Source: Alphaproteobacteria bacterium (lineage in GTDB: Bacteria > Pseudomonadota > Alphaproteobacteria > Rs-D84). From it: DNA of 9,547 bases. Positions 5,206 to 9,547 of the stretch are shown here, piece by piece. Location of the stretch: NCBI GenBank assembly GCA_009782725.1, contig WRIM01000013.1, forward strand, positions 1 through 9,547, given 5' to 3'. The notes below the pieces were generated by a model, which had not been told where the DNA came from, made no database searches, and saw only the letters and a list, made by a program, of their open reading frames with translations. Position 1 is the first letter of the stretch, and the number at the start of each line of letters is the position of its first letter. The position numbers were made by a program, and so were the translations under genes.

Positions 5206-6393
5206 TTATTTTACAATTTTTGCCACAACACCGGAACCGACCGTGCGTCCGCCTTCGCGGATAGCAAAGCGGCGGCCTTCGTCCATAGCGATCGGCGCGA
5301 TCAAAGTCACGCTGATGCGAACGTTGTCACCCGGCAATACCATTTCTTTGTCTTTCGGCAAAGCGATTGTGCCCGTGACGTCGGTCGTGCTGAAGTAAAA
5401 CTGAGGACGATAGTTGGCAAAGAACGCCGTGTGGCGGCCGCCTTCGTCTTTGGTCAGAATATATACTTCGGCTTCGAATTCCGTATGCGGTTGAATTGAA
5501 CCCGGTTTGCAGACGATTTGTCCGCGTTCGACGTCTTCTTTTTTGGTGCCGCGCAACAACAATCCAACGTTGTCGCCCGCTTGACCTTCGTCCAGCAATT
5601 TGCGGAACATTTCAACGCCGGTAATGGTTGTTTTTTGCGTGGGCTTCAGGCCTACGATTTCGCATTCTTCGCCAACTTTGACGATACCGGTTTCGATACG
5701 ACCCGTAACAACGGTACCGCGGCCAGTAATCGAGAACACGTCTTCGACCGGCATCATGAACGGTTTGTCGACCGGGCGTTCCGGTGTCGGGATAAATGTA
5801 TCCAACGCGTTCATAAGGTTGTCGATCGCAACTTTGCCCAATGCGCCTGTGTCGCCTTCGACCGCTTTCACGGCAGAACCGCGGATAATCGGGGTGGCTT
5901 CGCCGTCAAATCCGTTTGCGGAAAGCAATTCGCGCAATTCCATTTCGACCAATTCCAACAATTCTTCGTCGGTGGCCAAATCGCATTTGTTCAAGAACAC
6001 GACGATTTTGCCGATACCAACCTGACGCGCCAACAACACGTGTTCGCGTGTCTGAGGCATCGGGCCGTCGGTGGCCGCGCAGACCAATATCGCGCCGTCC
6101 ATTTGGGCCGCGCCAGTAATCATGTTTTTAACATAGTCCGCGTGTCCCGGGCAGTCGACGTGCGCATAGTGGCGGTTTTCTGATTCGTATTCGACGTGCG
6201 ATGTGTTAATCGTAATGCCGCGCGATTTTTCTTCCGGCGCGTTGTCGATTTGATCGACGCCTTTGTTTTTATCCGCGCCAACGCCATAGTAATGAACGAT
6301 AGCGGCGGTCAAGGTTGTTTTACCATGGTCAACGTGACCGATTGTACCAACGTTTACGTGCGGTTTGCCGCGCACAAACTTTTCTTTTGCCAT
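5206..6393 (-). CDS. tuf: Elongation factor Tu
   Basis: EF-Tu carries aminoacyl-tRNA to the ribosomal A site as a GTP complex. The 395 aa product is full length. Domain 1 has the P-loop GHVDHGKT (19-26), switch I RGIT (58-61), DCPGH (80-84, with the catalytic His84), and NKCD (135-138). Domains 2 and 3 follow from about residue 210, with [47 protein letters not shown] and the C-terminal [20 protein letters not shown]. One change stands out: Ser335 replaces the highly conserved Arg of YFRTTDVTG (E. coli Arg333). AAAGGAG lies 7 nt before the ATG, the strongest Shine-Dalgarno in the window. It sits 24 nt after fusA and is the only tuf copy here. Confidence 0.99.
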   Translation of the reverse strand: MAKEKFVRGKPHVNVGTIGHVDHGKTTLTAAIVHYYGVGADKNKGVDQIDNAPEEKSRGITINTSHVEYESENRHYAHVDCPGHADYVKNMITGAAQMDGAILVCAATDGPMPQTREHVLLARQVGIGKIVVFLNKCDLATDEELLELVEMELRELLSANGFDGEATPIIRGSAVKAVEGDTGALGKVAIDNLMNALDTFIPTPERPVDKPFMMPVEDVFSITGRGTVVTGRIETGIVKVGEECEIVGLKPTQKTTITGVEMFRKLLDEGQAGDNVGLLLRGTKKEDVERGQIVCKPGSIQPHTEFEAEVYILTKDEGGRHTAFFANYRPQFYFSTTDVTGTIALPKDKEMVLPGDNVRISVTLIAPIAMDEGRRFAIREGGRTVGSGVVAKIVK

Positions 6394-6417
6394 AGTTTTC
6401 TCCTTTGGCTGTGTTTG

Positions 6418-8499
6418 TTATTTATTGTGTTTCTTTATCACTTCGTCTACCACATTCGTCGGCACTTCGGCATAGTGCGACAATTCCATATAAGGATTCG
6501 CCCTACCCTGGGACAACGAACGCAATGTTTTTATATACCCGAACAGATTTGCCAGCGGAACATACGCATCAATAACCTGGTTTCCGAATTCCATTTTCAT
6601 ACCGTTAATCTGACCGCGACGGGAATTCAAATCGCCAATGATGTCGCCTGTATATTCTTCCGGCGTGTTGACCGACAATTTCATAATCGGTTCTAAAAGA
6701 CGCGGCTTTGATTCCTGCATAGCTTCGCGGAATGCGGCGCGCGCCGCTATTTCAAAGCAAAGCACGTTAGAGTCAACTTCATGATACTTACCGTCGGTAA
6801 GCGTTGCCTTGAAATCTACGGTGGGATAGCCCAACAGCGTTCCGGTATTCTGGGCCAATTTTATTCCCTTTTCCACGCCCGGAATGTATTCTTTCGGAAT
6901 AACGCCGCCGACAATCTTATTTTCAAACGAATAGCCCGTACCCGGTTCCAACGGTTCGAATTCAATCTTAACCTGGGCATATTGACCAGATCCGCCGGAT
7001 TGCTTTTTATGAGTATAATCTTTGGTGACCGCGCGGCCGAATGCTTCGCGGTACGCGATGCGCGGTTCGCCGACATTCGCTTCGACCTTAAACTCGCGGA
7101 ACAAGCGATCGACAAGAATTTCCAAATGCAATTCGCCGACACCCGCCAAAATCGTTTGACCAGATTCTTGGTCTACAGACACGCGGAAAGACGGGTCTTC
7201 TTTGGCCAACGCTTGCAGTCCCAGCGCCATTTTTTCGATGTCCGCTTTGGCCTTGGGCTCTATCGCCAATTGGATAACCGGTTCCGGAACGTGGATGCGT
7301 TGCAAGATAATCGGTTTTGATTCGTCGCACAATGTGTCGCCGGTAATCGTATCTTTCAATCCGACCAACACGACGATGTCGCCCGCGGTCGCTTCTTTGA
7401 TTTCTTCGCGGTTGTTCGAATGCATCAACAACATGCGGCCGACGCGTTCGCGTTTGTCTTTGGAAGAATTGTAAACATAAGACCCAGAATTCAATTTACC
7501 AGAGAATATGCGAATGAACATGATGTTTCCGACAAACGGGTCGTTTGCGATTTTAAATGCAAGCGCGCTGAACGGTTCCGTCGCGTCGGGATGACGTTCT
7601 TCTTCGGTTTCGCCGTCCATTTTAACGCCGACAATCGCCGGAATGTCAACCGGACTTGGCAAATAATCGACAATCGCGTCCAACAAAGGCTGTACGCCTT
7701 TGTTCTTAAACGCAGTTCCGCAAAGAACCGGATTGAATATTTGACTAATCGTGCCTTTGCGAATTAATTTTTTAATCGTGTCGACGTCGGGAGTTTTGCC
7801 TTCCATGTACGATTCCATAACAGCATCGTCAAGCGTCACGACTTCTTCGATTAATTTAGTATGCAATTCTTCGGCTTTGGCTTTTAAATCTTCGGGGATG
7901 TCGACATAAACCGGGGTTGAACCCATTTCATCCTGCCAGACGACGCCGCGCATTTCAACAACGTCGACGACGCCTTTGAATTCGGACTCTGCGCCGATTG
8001 GGAAATTGACCACCAAAGGATTCGCGCCAAGACGTTCGCGTATCATGTCGATGCAGCGGAAGAACCCCCCGCCGATACGGTCCATCTTGTTGATAAAACA
8101 TATGCGCGGAACACTGTAACGATCTGCTTGGCGCCAAACTGTTTCCGTCTGAGGCTGCACGCCCGATACTGATTCAAATACCGCGACCGCGCCGTCAAGC
8201 ACGCGAAGCGAGCGTTCCACTTCAATAGTAAAGTCCACGTGTCCCGGGGTATCGATAAGATTGATGCGATGATCGCGCCAGAAAGTTGTCGTCGCCGCGG
8301 ATGTAATCGTGATTCCGCGTTCTTGTTCTTGCTCCATCCAATCCATGGTGGCGCCGCCGTCGTGAACTTCGCCGATTTTATATGTTTTTCCGGTATAGAA
8401 CAAAATGCGTTCGGACGTCGTGGTTTTACCCGCATCAATATGCGCCATAATTCCAATATTTCTATACATATGCAAAGGTGCGGTTTTACCAAGTGCCAT
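6418..8499 (-). CDS. fusA: Elongation factor G
   Basis: EF-G is the GTPase that drives tRNA-mRNA translocation and, with ribosome recycling factor, splits ribosomes. The 693 aa product is complete. The G domain has AHIDAGKT (19-26), switch I with EQERGITIT (57-65), DTPGH (83-87) and NKMD (137-140). Domain 2 follows near residue 290, domain 3 has VQLAIEPK-type sequence ([17 protein letters not shown]) and [19 protein letters not shown], domain 4 carries the [14 protein letters not shown] segment and [16 protein letters not shown], and domain 5 has [28 protein letters not shown] and VPLANLFGY. The long [15 protein letters not shown] plus SAATTTFW run fits alphaproteobacteria. AAGGA precedes the ATG by 9 nt. 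rpsG lies 24 nt upstream. No anomaly seen. Confidence 0.99.
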   Translation of the reverse strand: MALGKTAPLHMYRNIGIMAHIDAGKTTTSERILFYTGKTYKIGEVHDGGATMDWMEQEQERGITITSAATTTFWRDHRINLIDTPGHVDFTIEVERSLRVLDGAVAVFESVSGVQPQTETVWRQADRYSVPRICFINKMDRIGGGFFRCIDMIRERLGANPLVVNFPIGAESEFKGVVDVVEMRGVVWQDEMGSTPVYVDIPEDLKAKAEELHTKLIEEVVTLDDAVMESYMEGKTPDVDTIKKLIRKGTISQIFNPVLCGTAFKNKGVQPLLDAIVDYLPSPVDIPAIVGVKMDGETEEERHPDATEPFSALAFKIANDPFVGNIMFIRIFSGKLNSGSYVYNSSKDKRERVGRMLLMHSNNREEIKEATAGDIVVLVGLKDTITGDTLCDESKPIILQRIHVPEPVIQLAIEPKAKADIEKMALGLQALAKEDPSFRVSVDQESGQTILAGVGELHLEILVDRLFREFKVEANVGEPRIAYREAFGRAVTKDYTHKKQSGGSGQYAQVKIEFEPLEPGTGYSFENKIVGGVIPKEYIPGVEKGIKLAQNTGTLLGYPTVDFKATLTDGKYHEVDSNVLCFEIAARAAFREAMQESKPRLLEPIMKLSVNTPEEYTGDIIGDLNSRRGQINGMKMEFGNQVIDAYVPLANLFGYIKTLRSLSQGRANPYMELSHYAEVPTNVVDEVIKKHNK

Positions 8500-8523
8500 T
8501 GTTGTTATCCTTCTCTATCCTGA

Positions 8524-8997
8524 TTACCAACGGAAGTGCGCGAATGCCTTGTTCGCGTCTGCCATTTTGTGCGTGTCTATCTTTTTCTTGAACGCGTTGC
8601 CGGTGTTGTTCAATGCATCGCGCAGTTCCGCGAACAATCTTTCTTCCATGCTGCGTTCGTTCCGTTTGCGCGCGAATTGGATAATCCAGCGCAAAGCCAA
8701 TGTCTGTTGACGTTCTTTGCGAACTTCGACCGGAACCTGATATGTCGCGCCGCCGACGCGGCGACCCTTGACTTCGACAGCCGGTTTAATCGCATCGACC
8801 GCATCCAAAAACGCGGACAATTCATTTCCGTCTTTCGCAATCTTTTTCAAACGTTCCATGGCGCCGTACACGATTCCTTCGGCGACTTCTTTTTTTCCGT
8901 CCCACATGACGATATTGATTATTTTCGCCACGACCAAATTGTTATATTTGGAATCTGGCAATATTTCACGTTTGATTGCACGATTACGTCTTGACAT
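8524..8997 (-). CDS. rpsG: 30S ribosomal protein S7
   Basis: S7 nucleates assembly of the 16S rRNA 3' domain and contacts the E-site tRNA. From the ATG at 8995-8997 it is 157 aa, the usual length, starting [15 protein letters not shown]. Markers are [53 protein letters not shown], and the C-terminal [15 protein letters not shown]. An in-frame GTG at 9016-9018 would add seven residues (KKKEKR-type), but it overlaps the AAGGA Shine-Dalgarno that sits 7 nt before the ATG, so the ATG is preferred. The upstream gap to rpsL holds an AT-rich heptad-repeat pair. In E. coli S7 represses translation of the str operon by binding the rpsL-rpsG gap; whether the different gap here serves that purpose cannot be told. 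Confidence 0.97.
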   Translation of the reverse strand: MSRRNRAIKREILPDSKYNNLVVAKIINIVMWDGKKEVAEGIVYGAMERLKKIAKDGNELSAFLDAVDAIKPAVEVKGRRVGGATYQVPVEVRKERQQTLALRWIIQFARKRNERSMEERLFAELRDALNNTGNAFKKKIDTHKMADANKAFAHFRW

Positions 8998-9004
8998 TCT
9001 TTTT

Positions 9005-9009
9005 TCCTT
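9005..9009 (-). promoter_or_regulatory. rpsG ribosome binding site
   Basis: The coding strand has AAGGA 7 nt before the ATG at 8995-8997. It settles the rpsG start, because the alternative in-frame GTG at 9016-9018 lies upstream of this site. Confidence 0.8.
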
Positions 9010-9035
9010 TTTCTTCACCCATTTTCAGGATTACT

Positions 9036-9151
9036 CAAATAACAATTAACAAATAACAATTAACAACAATTCGCCCGGTTCGCAGAAAATTTCATTAATT
9101 ATTATTTTTGTTTCCTTTAATTGTTATTTGTTATTTTTTAATTGTTATTTA
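9036..9151. repeat. Inverted AT-rich heptad repeats between rpsL and rpsG
   Basis: The left arm has 7-bp units CAAATAA 9036-9042, CAATTAA 9043-9049, CAAATAA 9050-9056, CAATTAA 9057-9063, then a decayed CAACAAT. The right arm has inverted units at 9117-9123 (TTAATTG), 9124-9130 (TTATTTG), 9131-9137 (TTATTTT), 9138-9144 (TTAATTG) and a partial TTATTT at 9145-9150. The arms pair over 28 bases with 3 mismatches, enclosing about 53 nt that include the decayed units. In the phase starting at 9039 the left-arm units read ATAACAA, TTAACAA, ATAACAA, TTAACAA. The enclosed segment 9072-9090 is GC-richer. The array sits wholly inside the 163-nt rpsL-rpsG gap and overlaps neither gene. Confidence 0.85.
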
Positions 9152-9172
9152 AAAAAGCGTTTATGCTTTTTT
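9151..9172. terminator. Small A/T hairpin spanning the rpsL stop (possible weak terminator)
   Basis: A perfect 8-bp inverted repeat, AAAAAAGC (9151-9158) and GCTTTTTT (9165-9172), with a 6-nt loop that contains the rpsL stop codon. On the coding strand the stem ends in six T residues, as in an intrinsic terminator, but it has only two G-C pairs. At best it is a leaky attenuator; it may simply result from Lys codons beside a T-run. Confidence 0.25.
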
Positions 9173-9535
9173 CGCCTTGGCGCCATAAAGCGACCGGCTT
9201 TGTTTTCTTGCGTTAACGCCTTGGGTATCCAAGACGCCGCGGATGATGTGATATTTCACACCGGGCAAGTCTTTGACCCGTCCGCCGCGAATCATAACCA
9301 CAGAGTGTTCCTGAAGGTTATGCCCTTCGCCTGGGATGTATGCCGTTACTTCGTGACCGTTCGCCAACTTTACACGCGCAACCTTACGTTGGGCCGAGTT
9401 CGGCTTTTTCGGCGTAGTAGTATAAACACGAGTGCAAACGCCGCGTTTTTGTGGATTCTGTTTCATGTCCGGAGACTTGGAACGATTCGCAATCTTTTTG
9501 CGTGGTTTCCGAATCAGTTGGTTTACAGTTGGCAT
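9161..9535 (-). CDS. rpsL: 30S ribosomal protein S12
   Basis: S12 lies at the decoding centre and governs translational accuracy. The 124 aa length is normal. It starts [14 protein letters not shown] and contains the two classic loops: [16 protein letters not shown] (residues 40-55) and [13 protein letters not shown] near the C-terminus. Lys43 and the Lys of RVKDLPG, the usual streptomycin-resistance positions, both carry the sensitive-type residue. The Asp of KDLPG, methylthiolated in many bacteria, is present. The ATG at 9533-9535 is preceded by a T-run and AAGAG, a weak Shine-Dalgarno match. Only 12 upstream bases are visible, so promoter and leader cannot be judged. rpsG follows after an unusually structured 163-nt gap. 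Confidence 0.98.
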   Translation of the reverse strand: MPTVNQLIRKPRKKIANRSKSPDMKQNPQKRGVCTRVYTTTPKKPNSAQRKVARVKLANGHEVTAYIPGEGHNLQEHSVVMIRGGRVKDLPGVKYHIIRGVLDTQGVNARKQSRSLYGAKAKKA

Positions 9536-9547
9536 TAAAAAACTCTT

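Noticed and set aside
9016..9018. GTG as the rpsG start, giving a 164 aa S7
   Set aside because: It would place the clear AAGGA Shine-Dalgarno inside the coding region; the ATG at 8995-8997 gives the standard S7 length and N-terminus.
9060..9095. Minus-strand mini-ORF of 11 codons inside the rpsL-rpsG repeat region
   Set aside because: It has an ATG and a TAA, but the nearest AAGGA lies too far upstream and the reading frame runs into the repeat array. No support for a leader peptide.

Overview
The window is a minus-strand run of translation genes: the str cluster joined directly to the first two thirds of the S10 cluster. In transcription order (high to low coordinate) it reads rpsL, rpsG, fusA, tuf, rpsJ, rplC, rplD, rplW, rplB, rpsS, rplV, rpsC, rplP, rpmC. 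The last gene runs off the left edge. The window opens 12 bases upstream of rpsL, so the promoter, and presumably the rpoBC genes that usually precede rpsL, lie outside it.

Organism: almost certainly an alphaproteobacterium, of a divergent or poorly sampled lineage and moderate GC. The clues are the str-S10 fusion with tuf directly before rpsJ, the S10 segment [17 protein letters not shown], the EF-G segment [15 protein letters not shown] followed by SAATTTFW, and L2 with [16 protein letters not shown]. Several proteins depart from the usual consensus (S3 N-terminus, L2 near His230, the L3 loop, one EF-Tu domain 3 residue), so I would not name a genus.

Layout: the ribosomal core is tightly packed, with most gaps at 1-24 nt. 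All 13 complete genes start with ATG after a Shine-Dalgarno sequence, usually AAGG or AAAGG, and all 13 end in TAA. In three junctions the stop codon runs straight into the next Shine-Dalgarno. Four gaps are longer: rpsL-rpsG (163 nt), tuf-rpsJ (97 nt), rplV-rpsC (88 nt) and rplW-rplB (58 nt). Three of these hold clear inverted repeats; in the rplW-rplB gap I see only the rplB ribosome binding site.

Most unusual content: two gaps carry head-to-tail 7-bp repeats arranged as inverted arms. One is GC-containing (GTGAYAG units), the other AT-only (WTAACAA units), and both reduce to one skeleton, roughly NTRAYAR. They look like members of a dispersed heptad-repeat family sitting inside the most conserved operon of the genome. 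A third gap (rplV-rpsC) has a different nested inverted repeat. In addition, L23 and L29 begin with related lysine-rich tails whose start regions share 19 identical bases, and L22 has a lysine-rich C-terminal tail; all three proteins sit around the ribosomal exit tunnel.

Together the genes make small-subunit proteins S12, S7, S10, S19 and S3, large-subunit proteins L3, L4, L23, L2, L22, L16 and L29, and the two elongation GTPases EF-G and EF-Tu. I see no mobile-element gene, CRISPR array, tRNA or rRNA here.
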